A stretch of 64,000 bases of DNA, taken from the NCBI RefSeq assembly GCF_001971705.1, contig NZ_CP019327.1:3038001-3102000 (forward strand), given 5' to 3'. Positions 36,078-45,691 of this stretch are shown here, piece after piece. The translations under genes and the position numbers were made by a program. How positions within the stretch are numbered: position 1 is the first letter of the stretch; each line of letters begins with the position of its first letter. The notes under the pieces were generated by a model. That model was not told where the DNA came from. It searched no databases and saw only the letters and a program-made list of their open reading frames with translations. The stretch is from Natronorubrum daqingense. Its GTDB lineage: Archaea > Halobacteriota > Halobacteria > Halobacteriales > Natrialbaceae.

Positions 36078-36094
36078 TTATAGAACTTATACTT
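36078..36094 (-). promoter_or_regulatory. TATA region of the second TAXI-TRAP operon
   Basis: On the minus strand two overlapping AT boxes, AGTATAAG and CTATAAG, fall 20-36 bases before ATG 36058, suiting a near-leaderless transcript. Confidence 0.55.
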
Positions 36095-36259
36095 ACTCAT
36101 CTGCAGTAACGAGTGCAAGATATAAAATTTTGTTACATTAATAGAATGTGTTGTTTGATCGCCCCTCGTTCGCTCGAGTAATCGAATTTGTCGGGTATCG
36201 TCCCCTACAACAGACGAATCCGAACCAGATATGGGGTTCGCGATACTGTCGCTGTGGTA

Positions 36260-38359
36260 ATGCGAACGATTCGAGCCGCCGACTATCACGAACTCGCACA
36301 CGTAGCCGACCCGCAACTCTCACCCGACGACGAACGTGTCGCGTTCGTTCGTCGCACGGCCGACGACGACGAATCCGACGCGGCGACGATCCACGTCGTA
36401 CCGGTCGGGGGCGACGGACACACACAGTTCACCGCGAGCGACGGCGTCGACAGCCAGCCCCGCTGGAGCCCCGACGGCGACTGGCTCGCGTTCGCCAGCA
36501 CCCGCGGTGAGACCGACCGCCAGCAACTCTGGGTCGTCCCAACCGACGGCGGCGAAGCCCGACGCCTCACGTCCGTCGTCGGGGGAATCGCGGACCTCGA
36601 GTGGAGCCCGGACGGCTCTCGGCTGTGTTTCACCCAGCGGGTCGGGCCGGCCGACCGCGAGGCGAACCGGGACACCGCGGTCGACCCCGAGTACGAGCCC
36701 GAGGAGCCGGACCCGCGCGTGATCGATCGGCCGATCTACCGCGCCGGAACCGAGTATCACGACGGGAAACGGAGCCACGTCTACGTCGTCGACGTGACCG
36801 TGGCTCTCGCGGCGGCCGACGAGCCCGACGGCGACGCGATTGCGCGACTCACCGACGGTTGGGATACCGACTTCGTCTCCCCCACGTGGGGTGATTCCGA
36901 GACGATCTACTACGCCTCCAAGACGGGGCCGGAACCGGACGATTCGCTCGCCTACGACCTCTACGAACACCGACTCGAGCGCGACGGGGCGGGCGAGTCC
37001 GACGCCGTCGAGGCGTTCGCACAGACGACGGGTTGGGTCACGGCGCTCGAGGCGACCGAGGACGGCCGAGTCGCCTTCGAGTACACCCCAGAGGATCGCG
37101 CTTCGATGCGCCAGACCGACGTTCGCGTCCACGACCGCGAGAGCGGTGACGAGTGGACGCCGACGGCACCGCTCGACCGCACCGTCGGGAGTCGCTGTTC
37201 GTTCGAGTGGGCTCCCGACGGCGAGGCGCTGTACGTCTCGACGCCGGACGAAGGCTCGCGGGTTCTCTGGTCGATCCCTGCGGACGAGAGTGACGAGCCC
37301 GCGCTGGTGTACGGTGACGGCGTCGACATCGACGGCTTCTCGGTGGGGTCGAACGCCGTCGCGTACACCTACAGCGAGTGGGATCACCCGGGCGACGTGT
37401 TCGTCACCACTCGCGGCGGCAACGAGTGTCACCGGCTGACTCGAGTCAACGACGACTACTTGGCCGATCGAGCAGTCCGTCAACCGGAGGAGGTGTGGTT
37501 CACGGTCGAGGGTGAGGAGGAGACACACCAAATTCAGGGCTGGCTCCTCACTCCACCCGAATTCGACGCGGACGCTACCGACGAAACGTACCCACTCGCG
37601 GTCGAGATCCACGGCGGACCCCACGCCCAGTGGACGACCGCGGGGACGATGTGGCACGAGTTCCAGACGCTCGCGGCGCGGGGGTACGTCGTCTTCTGGT
37701 GTAACCCCCGGGGCTCGACGGGCTACGGCGAGGATCACGCGATGGCGATCGAGCGCGAGTGGGGGCCGGTCACGCTGACGGACGTCCTCGCGGGCGTCGA
37801 GACCGCCTGCGAGCGCGAGTACGTCGACGACGAGCAGGTGTTCGTCACGGGCGGGAGCTTCGGCGGGTTCATGACCGCGTGGGCGGTCACCCAGACCGAC
37901 CGCTTTCGCGCCGCCGTCTCCCAGCGCGGCGTCTACGATCTGACCAGTTTCTACGGCTCGACGGACGCGTTCAAGCTGATCGAGGGCGACTTCGGGGTGA
38001 CTCCGTGGGACGACCCCGCCTTCCTCTGGGAACAGTCTCCGGCCGCTCACGTTCCGAACGTCGACACGCCGACGCTCGTGGTGCACTCGGATCTGGACTA
38101 TCGCACGCCCGCCAACACGGCCGAACTGTTCTACCTCGGGCTGAAGAAACACGGCGTCGACACCCGCCTCGTTCGCTATCCGCGGGAGGGTCACGAACTC
38201 TCTCGGTCGGGCGAACCGGCCCACGTCGTCGACCGACTCGAGCGTATCGTCCGCTGGTTCGACGGCTACTCGAGTCACCACGACGCCCCGCCCGCCCTCG
38301 AGCGCGAGCGAGACGCGGGACTCTCGAGTCGTGACGGAGAGTCAGCGAGCGACCACTGA
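36260..38359 (+). CDS. S9 family peptidase (prolyl oligopeptidase/acylaminoacyl-peptidase type)
   Basis: A 699-residue serine peptidase. The N-terminal about 430 residues form a WD40-like propeller (repeats such as QPRWSPDGDWLAFASTRGE and LEWSPDGSRLCF). The C-terminal alpha/beta-hydrolase has the catalytic Ser533 in TGGSFGGFMTAW, Asp613 in SDLDYRTP and His645 in REGHELSR. It should cleave short peptides or N-acyl residues in the cytoplasm; no signal peptide is seen. The start ATG 36260 (MRTIRAADYHELAHV) is favoured since the family's first conserved stretch begins there; an in-frame ATG at 36188 seems too early. The gene is divergent from the TRAP operon. Confidence 0.93.
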   Translation: MRTIRAADYHELAHVADPQLSPDDERVAFVRRTADDDESDAATIHVVPVGGDGHTQFTASDGVDSQPRWSPDGDWLAFASTRGETDRQQLWVVPTDGGEARRLTSVVGGIADLEWSPDGSRLCFTQRVGPADREANRDTAVDPEYEPEEPDPRVIDRPIYRAGTEYHDGKRSHVYVVDVTVALAAADEPDGDAIARLTDGWDTDFVSPTWGDSETIYYASKTGPEPDDSLAYDLYEHRLERDGAGESDAVEAFAQTTGWVTALEATEDGRVAFEYTPEDRASMRQTDVRVHDRESGDEWTPTAPLDRTVGSRCSFEWAPDGEALYVSTPDEGSRVLWSIPADESDEPALVYGDGVDIDGFSVGSNAVAYTYSEWDHPGDVFVTTRGGNECHRLTRVNDDYLADRAVRQPEEVWFTVEGEEETHQIQGWLLTPPEFDADATDETYPLAVEIHGGPHAQWTTAGTMWHEFQTLAARGYVVFWCNPRGSTGYGEDHAMAIEREWGPVTLTDVLAGVETACEREYVDDEQVFVTGGSFGGFMTAWAVTQTDRFRAAVSQRGVYDLTSFYGSTDAFKLIEGDFGVTPWDDPAFLWEQSPAAHVPNVDTPTLVVHSDLDYRTPANTAELFYLGLKKHGVDTRLVRYPREGHELSRSGEPAHVVDRLERIVRWFDGYSSHHDAPPALERERDAGLSSRDGESASDH

Positions 38360-38568
38360 AATGTTACCTGAATGCTACGAAGGCACCGTTTCGACTGGAC
38401 CGACGGCCGATGGGACGCCCTTTTTCGGGTGAATGAGCCGTCTCGAACCGAAATGAAGGGGTTGATCCCCGGCTGCCGAGCGGCGAGCGATTTCGCCTCG
38501 AGTTCCGCACTCGGCTGGGACCGGCGAGCGGAAAAACGCCTACGGTGCTCGCTCACGTTCGCTCGAAC

Positions 38569-38775
38569 ATGGATCGAAACGTCGGCGGAACGGATCGGAC
38601 GCTTCGGATCGTTCTCGGAGTCGCGTTGCTCGCATTCGGCTACCGAAATCGCGACCGGACGGCGGGCGCGCTCGCGTTCGTCGCCGGAAGCGATATCCTC
38701 GCGACGGCCGTTATCCAGCGCTGTCCCGTGAACGCCCTCCTCGGTATCGACACCTGCGGGTCCGAATCTTCGTGA
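38569..38775 (+). CDS. DUF2892 (YgaP-like) small membrane protein
   Basis: A 68-residue protein. NVGGTDRTLRIVLGVALLAF is the typical first helix with its preceding Asn-Val-Gly-x-x-Asp/Glu pattern; the second helix is AGALAFVAGSDILATAV, followed by the conserved end CPVNALLGIDTC with two Cys. The family's C-terminal membrane module is found fused to rhodanese in some bacteria. Function unknown. I prefer ATG 38569 over an in-frame ATG 24 bases upstream because MDRNVGG is where family members start. Confidence 0.88.
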   Translation: MDRNVGGTDRTLRIVLGVALLAFGYRNRDRTAGALAFVAGSDILATAVIQRCPVNALLGIDTCGSESS

Positions 38776-38818
38776 GGTCTCTCCCGGACTCGAGTGGCCG
38801 TTCGGATCGAGTCCGAGT

Positions 38819-39196
38819 CTACTCGTCGGGATCGTAGTGAACGGCGTCGCCGTCGACGGGCGGCGCGCCGATGGCGATCACGTCGACGGTCGAATCCGCG
38901 TCTGCGGGGTTGTACGCCCGGTGTGGCGCTTCGGGACGGGCCGAAAACAGCGTTCCCTCGTCGACCGCAAACTCTCCCTCCGGAGTTTCGACGCGTAGCG
39001 TCCCCGAACACACGAAAAACGCCTCCTCCTGTCGCTCGTGGTAGTGATACGCCAGCGGTACCTGCTCTCCCGGCTCCGCGCGAAATCGGTTGACGGCGAC
39101 GTGCTCGAGTCCGGCCGGCCCGCTCAGCCGGCGCGTGTCACAGGGTCGGTCCGCGACTGGCTCGAGGTCGTCTGGATTCACGTGCGTGTAGTCCAT
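38819..39196 (-). CDS. Cupin domain protein
   Basis: A 125-residue single cupin. The metal-binding motifs appear as PLAYHYHERQEEAFFVCSG (two His and a Glu) and PEAPHRAYNPADA with the third His. Such small cupins may be enzymes, sugar-binding or regulatory. Start ATG 39196 (MDYTHVNPDDLEPV) fits halobacterial homologues. It is 67 bases upstream of upp on the same strand, but a functional link to uracil salvage is not obvious. Confidence 0.88.
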   Translation of the reverse strand: MDYTHVNPDDLEPVADRPCDTRRLSGPAGLEHVAVNRFRAEPGEQVPLAYHYHERQEEAFFVCSGTLRVETPEGEFAVDEGTLFSARPEAPHRAYNPADADSTVDVIAIGAPPVDGDAVHYDPDE

Positions 39197-39263
39197 GCGA
39201 GTGAATGCTCCCCATCCAGCAAAAGTCCGGCGGCGAGGTCCAACGATGTTGATTGGCGAAAAC

Positions 39264-39941
39264 TCAGGTCGTACGGAAGGCTCGGTCGCCGGCGTCGCCC
39301 AGTCCGGGGACGATGAACCCGTCGTCGTCGAGGTAGTCGTCGATCGAGACCGTCAGCAAGTCGGCTTCGGGGCACTCCTCGTCGACGCGGAGCAGCCCCT
39401 CGGGAGCCGAGACCGCCGAGAGGACGATCAAGTTCTCCGGGTCGGGCGAGTTCTCGATGACGTGCTCGAGGACGGTACACATCGTACTGCCCGTCGCGAG
39501 CATCGGATCGGCGACGATAACGGTGTCTTCCTCGTGAATTTCTGGAAGCTTGACGTAGTCGACCGTAATCGGGAACGAGCCGTCTTCGTCGCGTCCGGCT
39601 TCCTCGTCGCGGCTAGCGCTGATGACGCCCTGTCGCGCGCGGGGGAACGCCTTCAACAATCCCTCGACGAACGGCGTCGCCGCGCGGAGCACGTTGATGA
39701 TGACGACGTCGTCGAGCCCGCGCACGCGCTCGCCCATCGTGGGCTCGAGGGGCGTGTCGATCTCGACGTACTCGGTTTCCATACGACCGTCGATGATCTC
39801 GTAGCCACAGATGCGGCCGAGTTTGACGAGTCCTTTCCGGAAGCTTACCTGCTCGGTTTCGACGTCGCGAAGCCGCGAGAGCGTGTCTTTCGCCAGTGCG
39901 TGGGTAACGAGATACGCGTTGTCCCGGTCTTCGATTGGCAT
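39264..39941 (-). CDS. upp: Uracil phosphoribosyltransferase
   Basis: A 225-residue type I phosphoribosyltransferase. The PRPP loop is [14 protein letters not shown], and the uracil-specific C-terminal signature [14 protein letters not shown] is present. It makes UMP from uracil and PRPP. Start ATG 39941 ([19 protein letters not shown]) matches the family start; the long frame upstream is spurious. Archaeal UPRTs are usually GTP-activated and inhibited by CTP; that is family knowledge, not visible here. Confidence 0.95.
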   Translation of the reverse strand: MPIEDRDNAYLVTHALAKDTLSRLRDVETEQVSFRKGLVKLGRICGYEIIDGRMETEYVEIDTPLEPTMGERVRGLDDVVIINVLRAATPFVEGLLKAFPRARQGVISASRDEEAGRDEDGSFPITVDYVKLPEIHEEDTVIVADPMLATGSTMCTVLEHVIENSPDPENLIVLSAVSAPEGLLRVDEECPEADLLTVSIDDYLDDDGFIVPGLGDAGDRAFRTT

Positions 39942-40126
39942 ATTGCTACAGCCTGTCGCCGGATAGTTCACAGTATCGATCACCCGCGAACGCGATGTGA
40001 CCGACGCGTCTACCGTTTCAGACCGTCTTGGAACCGATTTCGACCTCGATCGTCCCTGGTATCGCCCCCGGTAATCGAACCCACTCGCCATCGTCGCCGC
40101 GAGTACCGGGGGGCGCAGCACGGAAG

Positions 40127-40132
40127 TTTATA
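40127..40132 (+). promoter_or_regulatory. TATA box for the 40162 gene
   Basis: TTTATA is 30-35 bases before ATG 40162; short or no leader expected. Confidence 0.55.
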
Positions 40133-40161
40133 GCCGTCCATCGCTTAGCCCTCGCCAGCCG

Positions 40162-40884
40162 ATGGAAGAGAGCATCTCGGGATTCAAAATCCGCGGTGAT
40201 TGGGGCGACGTCGTCGAGCACGGCGAACGCATCACGCGCGCACTCCGTGATACCGGTGTCCACGACCCGAAAGACGACGCCCACGCACGATTCACCCGTG
40301 CGTTCGAAGAGTGGGACGAGTGGCGACCAAAGGCCCACGAAACGCTCGAGGCGGACGTCAGCGAGAAGACCTCAGAGCAGGCGAGCATCGAGGAGGGAAA
40401 GGGCGAAAAGGCGGGAAAGAACCCGGACGAAGACATCAAAACGGCCGGAGAGAAGCTCTCCGAATCCTACGAACGACTCGAGCACGACGACGCGGAAGCG
40501 GCGATGGGAAACTGGCGGGAATCGATCGACTACGTCGCTCGAGCGGCCGACTCCGCCGGGCGGAAGGCGTTTCGTCGCGTCGAGGATACGGTGTATCAGA
40601 ACGTGATGACGCAACTCGCACCGTATTACTTCGACAACGAACTCGTCAGCGCGAACATCCAGCAATCGGCCAGAGGCGTCGACAACGGCGAGCAGTTCGT
40701 CTTCGAGGTCAACGTCAACGACGACGTGCTCAAAGACGACGTCTCCGAGCGACTCGCCGAGTACGAAGACGAGGTCGACCGCTGGCACGTCGAAGTCGAG
40801 AAGGACACGGACGCCGCCGAAGCGATCGAAGGTGTCGAAACACCACCTGATCCCGACGACAACTCGAAGTCGACGACGAACTGA
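40162..40884 (+). CDS. Conserved haloarchaeal protein (DUF5828-like)
   Basis: A 240-residue, highly acidic soluble protein starting MEESISGFKIRGDWGDVVEH. No catalytic motif is evident. The N-terminal half is helical and very charged, with a Lys/Glu-rich linker (SEQASIEEGKGEKAGKN); the second half has an aromatic patch (YQNVMTQLAPYYFDNELVSA) and VFEVNVNDDVLKDDVSERLA. I recall this as a haloarchaea-restricted family (DUF5828, unverified). It has a clear TATA box. Function unknown. Confidence 0.8.
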   Translation: MEESISGFKIRGDWGDVVEHGERITRALRDTGVHDPKDDAHARFTRAFEEWDEWRPKAHETLEADVSEKTSEQASIEEGKGEKAGKNPDEDIKTAGEKLSESYERLEHDDAEAAMGNWRESIDYVARAADSAGRKAFRRVEDTVYQNVMTQLAPYYFDNELVSANIQQSARGVDNGEQFVFEVNVNDDVLKDDVSERLAEYEDEVDRWHVEVEKDTDAAEAIEGVETPPDPDDNSKSTTN

Positions 40885-40959
40885 CGATCGTCGGTTCACT
40901 CACTGACAGGGATCGCAACCGATGGTAACTCGAGCACTCCGATTTCCGCAAGGATCGAC

Positions 40960-41032
40960 GCTCACGACCGAGACCAGCGCTCACGACCGAGAGCAGCGCT
41001 CACGACCGAGACCAGCGCTCACGACCGAGATT
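40960..41032. repeat. 19-bp tandem repeat, four copies
   Basis: GCTCACGACCGAGACCAGC is repeated from 40960 at 19-bp steps (40979, 40998, 41017), with one substitution in the second copy and a truncated fourth. It is intergenic, 125 bases upstream of the third PiT gene. Confidence 0.85.
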
Positions 41033-41156
41033 GATGTTCACGAACGGTGACGACGACGCGAGCGTGTCGATGACAGACGCACCCACTGAACGGCACAGTC
41101 TCCGATTCGATACAGGTCGGCACACACTTGTAGGGCTAGCTGGAAGGTCGCCATAG

Positions 41157-42350
41157 ATGGTCGAGTTCGTGACGGTCGCGACGTTTCTGGTGGCCGCACT
41201 TGCTAGCCTCTTTATGGCCTGGTCGATCGGTGCGGGCTCGAGCGGATCGACGCCGTTCGCTCCGGCGGTCGGGGCGAACGCGATTTCGGTGATGCGAGCC
41301 GGATTTCTCGTCGGTATTCTGGGTTTTGCCGGTGCGGTGTTACAGGGTGCGAACGTCTCCGAGACGATGGGTGGGGACTTAATCGGCGGCGTGGCGCTGT
41401 CGCCGATGGCGGCGACGATCGCGCTCATCATCGCGGCGACGCTGGTCGCAATCGGCGTCTTCCTTGGCTATCCCATCGCGACGGCGTTCACGTCGACCGG
41501 TGCCGTCATCGGTGCCGGACTCGCGATGGGTGGCACGCCGGCGTGGGCGACGTACACCGAAATCGCCGCGATGTGGATATTGACGCCGTTCGTCGGCAGT
41601 TTCTTCGCGTACGTGATCGCTCGAGCGCTGCGCGAGGAGCCGATTCCCGAACGGTACGTGATCGTCGGTCTCGCGGGCGTCGTCGGGCTGTTGATCGCGA
41701 ATATCGAGTTCGCCATCCTCGGCCCGCCGGACGGCGGTGCTTCCCTCGCCGAAACTGCAAGCGCCATGCTCCCCGGATCGGTGCTTGCGGGGATCGTTGC
41801 GGGCTCTCTCGCGATGGTCGTCCTCTGGATGGTTCCGACCGCACTCGCCGTTCGAAACGATCCGGCGCGCGCCCAACGACGGTTTCTCCTCGTGATGGGC
41901 GGCCTCGTCGCCTTCTCGGCCGGCGGGAGTCAGGTCGGTCTCGCGATCGGACCGTTGATCCCGATGTCGGGTGACGTCGGGCTTCCGATCACCGCCTTAC
42001 TGGTCGGTGGCGGCGTCGGGCTGTTGATCGGTTCGTGGACCGGCGCTCCGCGGATGATCAAAGCGATCTCGCAGGATTACTCTTCGCTCGGGCCGCGGCG
42101 CTCGATCGCCGCGTTGATTCCGTCCTTCGCCATCGCACAGGCCGCGGTGCTCTTTGGTATCCCCGTCTCGTTCAACGAAATCGTCGTCAGTTCGATCATC
42201 GGAAGCGGCTACGCGGCGGCCGGTGCCGGCGGTGGTGGGGTGAGCGCTCGGAAGATGGGACTCACCGTTCTCGCGTGGTTCCTCTCGCTGGTCGGTTCGA
42301 TCATCATCGCCTACGGCGGCTACGTCGTCATCGACCTGATCCTCTTCTGA
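41157..42350 (+). CDS. Inorganic phosphate transporter, PiT family (divergent)
   Basis: A 397-residue PiT-family permease, more distant than the pair at 17924 and 20446. The repeats are MAWSIGAGSSGSTPFAPAVG and GLVAFSAGGSQVGLAIGPLI, the second lacking the usual Asn of the GASN motif (GGSQ here). That substitution in a conserved substrate-site motif could mean altered specificity. About ten helices; the last is GSIIIAYGGYVVIDLILF. The start at ATG 41157 places the first helix immediately, as in its relatives. Confidence 0.88.
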   Translation: MVEFVTVATFLVAALASLFMAWSIGAGSSGSTPFAPAVGANAISVMRAGFLVGILGFAGAVLQGANVSETMGGDLIGGVALSPMAATIALIIAATLVAIGVFLGYPIATAFTSTGAVIGAGLAMGGTPAWATYTEIAAMWILTPFVGSFFAYVIARALREEPIPERYVIVGLAGVVGLLIANIEFAILGPPDGGASLAETASAMLPGSVLAGIVAGSLAMVVLWMVPTALAVRNDPARAQRRFLLVMGGLVAFSAGGSQVGLAIGPLIPMSGDVGLPITALLVGGGVGLLIGSWTGAPRMIKAISQDYSSLGPRRSIAALIPSFAIAQAAVLFGIPVSFNEIVVSSIIGSGYAAAGAGGGGVSARKMGLTVLAWFLSLVGSIIIAYGGYVVIDLILF

Positions 42351-42733
42351 CACCGCCCGTGTACTGTCACTGATTTCTCATATCAGATTCCAACGCGTTG
42401 GGAATCGTGAGGGGGTTGATTCTTCCCGACTCGAATGTACTACACGTCGCGTCCCACCACGCGACAGTAGCGCACGGCACACCAACCAACCATCATGCCC
42501 TGTGATCCGACCGCGACGGTCGGTCAGCCCTACCGAGCATCTCTCTCTGCGGTTTTTCGACTCCTTCTCGAGTGACACATCCGTCAGTTCGGTCACGAAC
42601 CAACGCCGGATCGCGTGAGTGTCTGCTTCAGACGCTCGAGTGAACCTCAGACGCTCGAGTGAACCACAGTCACCGCGAGGTCAGGATTCTCGAGGATCGA
42701 ACGGTCTTTGAGGGACGGGTGAGGAGTGTAGGT
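42351..42733. other. Gene-free stretch with a short direct repeat
   Basis: About 380 bases. CAGACGCTCGAGTGAACC occurs at 42629-42646 and 42648-42665. A plus-strand pyrimidine-rich stretch with TTTTT near 42554 could terminate transcription from the PiT gene. No gene recognised. Confidence 0.5.
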
Positions 42734-43465
42734 ATGGACGAGGATGCGCCCGCGGATGCAGTCGGTTCCGAGACGATCCAGTGGCGACGCGACGCCTCGA
42801 CGTCTCGAACCGTTCGTCTCCTGTGGTCACTCGGCGTCGGCACGTTCTTCGCGATGGCGATGATCGTTCTCACGTGGCGATTCTACGATTTCGCCGCACA
42901 GGGCGGTGCCGGGATGGTCGTCGTCGCGGCGCTCTTGGCACTCGTTACGACGGTTCTCGCGCTGGCGCTCGCACCGAACACCCAAGCGCGACTCCGGGCG
43001 ATCACACGCCGGCTCCCGATGGATCAACCGTCTGAGGCGACCCTCTCGAGGGTGGTCGACGCCGCCGTCGGCACGATCGTGATGATGGCCATCATCGGGA
43101 CTCTCATGGGAATCGGTCGGTACGTCTCCCAGCGCGAACTGCTCGAGGTCGGTGCCGGTCCCTTCACCGGCATGGCGGCCCTGTTGTTACCACTCGCACT
43201 CGTCGCACTCGTGCTCGCGTCGTTTCTGCGCTCCGTGGGCACGCTCGACCGCGAGGAGCGCGTCATTTACCTCCACGACCCGGACCAGCGCGTCGACCTC
43301 GAGCACATCGAGGCAACGTCCGCTCGCGAAATCGGCGACGTGACGGTTCTGAAACTCGCGTACGCCCAACCCGACGGCCAGTACGTCGCGGGTCCGCGAC
43401 GGATCGCCGTTCCGCCGACAGTCGCTCGAGAACTCGAGGGACTCGTCGACGGCCGCCGGGCGTAA
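42734..43465 (+). CDS. Four-helix membrane protein with a C-terminal soluble domain
   Basis: A 243-residue protein if started at ATG 42734 (MDEDAPADAVGSET); GAGGAG six to thirteen bases upstream may serve as an SD site. An earlier in-frame ATG at 42659 lies in the direct repeat and is less likely. Helices: LLWSLGVGTFFAMAMIVLTW, VVVAALLALVTTVLALALA, VGTIVMMAIIGTLMGIG and ALLLPLALVALVLASFL. The last 65 residues (DREERVIYLHDPDQRVDLEH onward) form a beta-rich domain, general plan similar to the protein at 30762. Unknown function. Confidence 0.8.
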   Translation: MDEDAPADAVGSETIQWRRDASTSRTVRLLWSLGVGTFFAMAMIVLTWRFYDFAAQGGAGMVVVAALLALVTTVLALALAPNTQARLRAITRRLPMDQPSEATLSRVVDAAVGTIVMMAIIGTLMGIGRYVSQRELLEVGAGPFTGMAALLLPLALVALVLASFLRSVGTLDREERVIYLHDPDQRVDLEHIEATSAREIGDVTVLKLAYAQPDGQYVAGPRRIAVPPTVARELEGLVDGRRA

Positions 43466-43986
43466 CCGTTTTCGTTGGTTTCTCCGCGTGCCGGCTTCTC
43501 GGTTCTTCTTCGACCCTCGTTGTGGGCCGCTCGAGGCCTTATCCGTCTATTAAACCCCGGGTGCGAGCAGTTTCGCGTTCGAGAAGACTCGCAATCGACC
43601 ACTCTCCGCCGAAGCGCCGCGTCCGACCTGTGCTGTGGCGACTCGCGCCCATCGAACCCGTCCTTATGAATGTATTTATCACGTTGTCCGATGGTTGATA
43701 AATATGGCCGATCGGAAGTCATATATGCACATTTTCGATATCCCTGAGTTGTGAACACGTGTGCTCGAGACCATCGTGTACAGAGCGTGCACGGGCCACT
43801 CGATCGACGCTGTGCGTGCGTCTCCGTCCGAGCCGACGGGACCGAGGGACGACCCCGAACCGTCGATCACGCCATCGTAACCGGCGCGGGGTCCATCACT
43901 GACGGCTCGGGTAGATTGGGTCCGAGCGTGCTCCGAACGACCGAGACACGACTCGCTCGAGTGCCGGCCGAGGACACTACTCAGCC
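43466..43986. other. Gene-free stretch with AT-rich palindrome
   Basis: About 520 bases with no gene I can support. It contains an AT-rich patch (43665-43745) unlike its surroundings, including the palindrome at 43675-43702 and several TATA-like strings, but these are some 250 bases ahead of the flippase start. Confidence 0.5.
43675..43702. promoter_or_regulatory. TTTATCA-N14-TGATAAA palindrome
   Basis: Perfect 7-bp arms separated by 14 bases, within the AT-rich patch between 43466 and 43986. Symmetry and spacing resemble a dimeric regulator site or overlapping divergent TATA elements. No evidence of binding. Confidence 0.35.
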
Positions 43987-45486
43987 ATGAAACGGAGCAT
44001 CATGAGCGGTTTTCTCTCGATCGTCAGCATCAAGTTTCTCCTCATCAGCCTCGATTTCCTCTCATCGCCACTGCTCACCCGGTTCTTGGGCGAAGGGTAC
44101 GGTGACTACGCGTTTTTGATGTCGGTCTTCGCCATCTACATGATCTTCGTCAGCACGGGGGTCGGCGACGGCGTGCGAAAGTACGTTGCGGAAGACCGCG
44201 AGCGCGATAACTGGGACAGAGACGTCGTCGGCTTTTACCTCCGTCTGGCGCTGTTACTCGCCGCGATCGGGTGTTTCTTCCTCGCGCTCGCCGCTCGAGC
44301 GGGGATCGTCACCGCTCAGTTGGGCGCGTCCTATCAGACGTACTTCTACCTCCTCTCGCTGGTCGTCTTCACGTCGCAGTTTCGCGAGTACACTCGGCGG
44401 ACGCTCATGGGATTCGGCCTCGAGCGATACTCCGAGCCGCTGCTCTTTCTCGATAAGGTGCTGTTCATCACCGTCGGCGTCGGCCTCGCCTATCTCGGTT
44501 ACGGCATTCCCGGCGTCCTGATCGGGCACATGGCCGGCGCGGTCACGACGACGGTCATCGGCCTCGCGCTGGTCAACCGCGAGGTGTCGCTGTTCCGTGC
44601 GTTCACTCACATCCCCTCGAGGGAGTTTCCTCGGCGGGATCTCTTCGCGTTCAACGCGCTCAGCATCGTGTTGATCCTCTGTTTGACGTCCCTCTACGAA
44701 CTCGACGTCATGATGCTCGGTCTCCTCGGAACGACCCAGGAAACCGCGTACTACCGCATCGCGCTCACGATCGCGGAGTTCCTCTGGATCGTTCCGCTGG
44801 CGCTCCAGAACGTGCTCTTACACTCGACCTCGAACATCTGGTCGAACCACGATCGCGAGCGGATCAACACGATCGCCGCTCGCGTGACTCGGTATACGCT
44901 GTTGTTCACGCTGTTGCTCGGAATCGGGCTCGCCGCGCTCGCGCCGGTCGCGTTACCGATTATCTATCCCGACGACTATATCGCGAGCTACGTGCCGATT
45001 CTCCTGTTGCTCCCGGGCTGCGTCGGGTTCGCGCTGGCGCGGCCGATTCTCGCGATCGGGCAGGGGAAAGGGGACCTTCGAGTTCTGATCGTCTCGACCG
45101 GTGCAGCGGCGCTCGCCAACGTCGTCCTCAACGCGGCGTTGATTCCCCGCTATGGCATGCACGGCGCGGCGGTCGCGACCAGTATCAGCTACGGGCTCAT
45201 GTTCGTGTTTCACATCTGGAGCGCGAGGGAGATTGGATTCTATCCGGTCGCCGACGCGCGCGTTCCGCGGGCCATTCTCGTGGGGTCGTTCGCCGCCGTT
45301 CCGATCTTCCTGCTCGCACGGTTCTTTGGCGACTCGTTCCTCTCGCTGATCGTCGTGCCACCCGCCGGTGCGGTGATCTTCTTCGCGCTCTCGATCGCCT
45401 TCGGCGCGGTCGATATCGACGAAGTTCGCGAGTTCCTCGAGAGCGTCCCGCTGCCGACCGACTCGATTCCGTCCGCACTTCGGTGA
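43987..45486 (+). CDS. Oligosaccharide flippase (Wzx/MATE-like polysaccharide biosynthesis protein)
   Basis: A 499-residue protein with about 14 transmembrane helices. It starts MKRSIMSGFLSIVSIKFLLI and contains SSPLLTRFLGEGYGDYAFLM, the typical first-helix pair of polysaccharide flippases, and LLLPGCVGFALARPILAIGQ and GAAALANVVLNAALIPRYGM in the second half. It probably flips lipid-linked glycans across the membrane for S-layer or surface polysaccharide synthesis. No glycosyltransferase genes are adjacent, so it is an orphan. Start could be ATG 43987 or the ATG five codons later. Confidence 0.9.
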   Translation: MKRSIMSGFLSIVSIKFLLISLDFLSSPLLTRFLGEGYGDYAFLMSVFAIYMIFVSTGVGDGVRKYVAEDRERDNWDRDVVGFYLRLALLLAAIGCFFLALAARAGIVTAQLGASYQTYFYLLSLVVFTSQFREYTRRTLMGFGLERYSEPLLFLDKVLFITVGVGLAYLGYGIPGVLIGHMAGAVTTTVIGLALVNREVSLFRAFTHIPSREFPRRDLFAFNALSIVLILCLTSLYELDVMMLGLLGTTQETAYYRIALTIAEFLWIVPLALQNVLLHSTSNIWSNHDRERINTIAARVTRYTLLFTLLLGIGLAALAPVALPIIYPDDYIASYVPILLLLPGCVGFALARPILAIGQGKGDLRVLIVSTGAAALANVVLNAALIPRYGMHGAAVATSISYGLMFVFHIWSAREIGFYPVADARVPRAILVGSFAAVPIFLLARFFGDSFLSLIVVPPAGAVIFFALSIAFGAVDIDEVREFLESVPLPTDSIPSALR

Positions 45487-45546
45487 GCCGTCGCTGTGGG
45501 GTGGGAACTCTCGGAAACTCGCGTTTTCACTGTTCACCCGTCTACC

Positions 45547-45691
45547 GTGTCAGCGATCGAGCGCCGGTACGTACCGCGTCAGCGATCGAGAATCAGGACG
45601 TACCGCGTCAGCGATCGAGAACCAGGACGTACCGCGTCAGCGATCGAGAATCAGGACGTACCGCGTCAGCGATCGAGAATCAGGACGTACC
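45547..45691. repeat. 29-bp tandem repeat, five contiguous copies
   Basis: Units start at 45547 (diverged), 45576, 45605, 45634 and 45663, with a partial sixth from 45692. The last unit contains the stop codon (45666-45668) and final codons of the minus-strand tRNA methyltransferase gene. No spacers separate the copies, so it is not a CRISPR. Confidence 0.92.

Noticed and set aside
43751-43986. Plus-strand frame leading into the flippase gene
   Set aside because: It ends before the flippase, has no motif and looks like random GC-rich translation.
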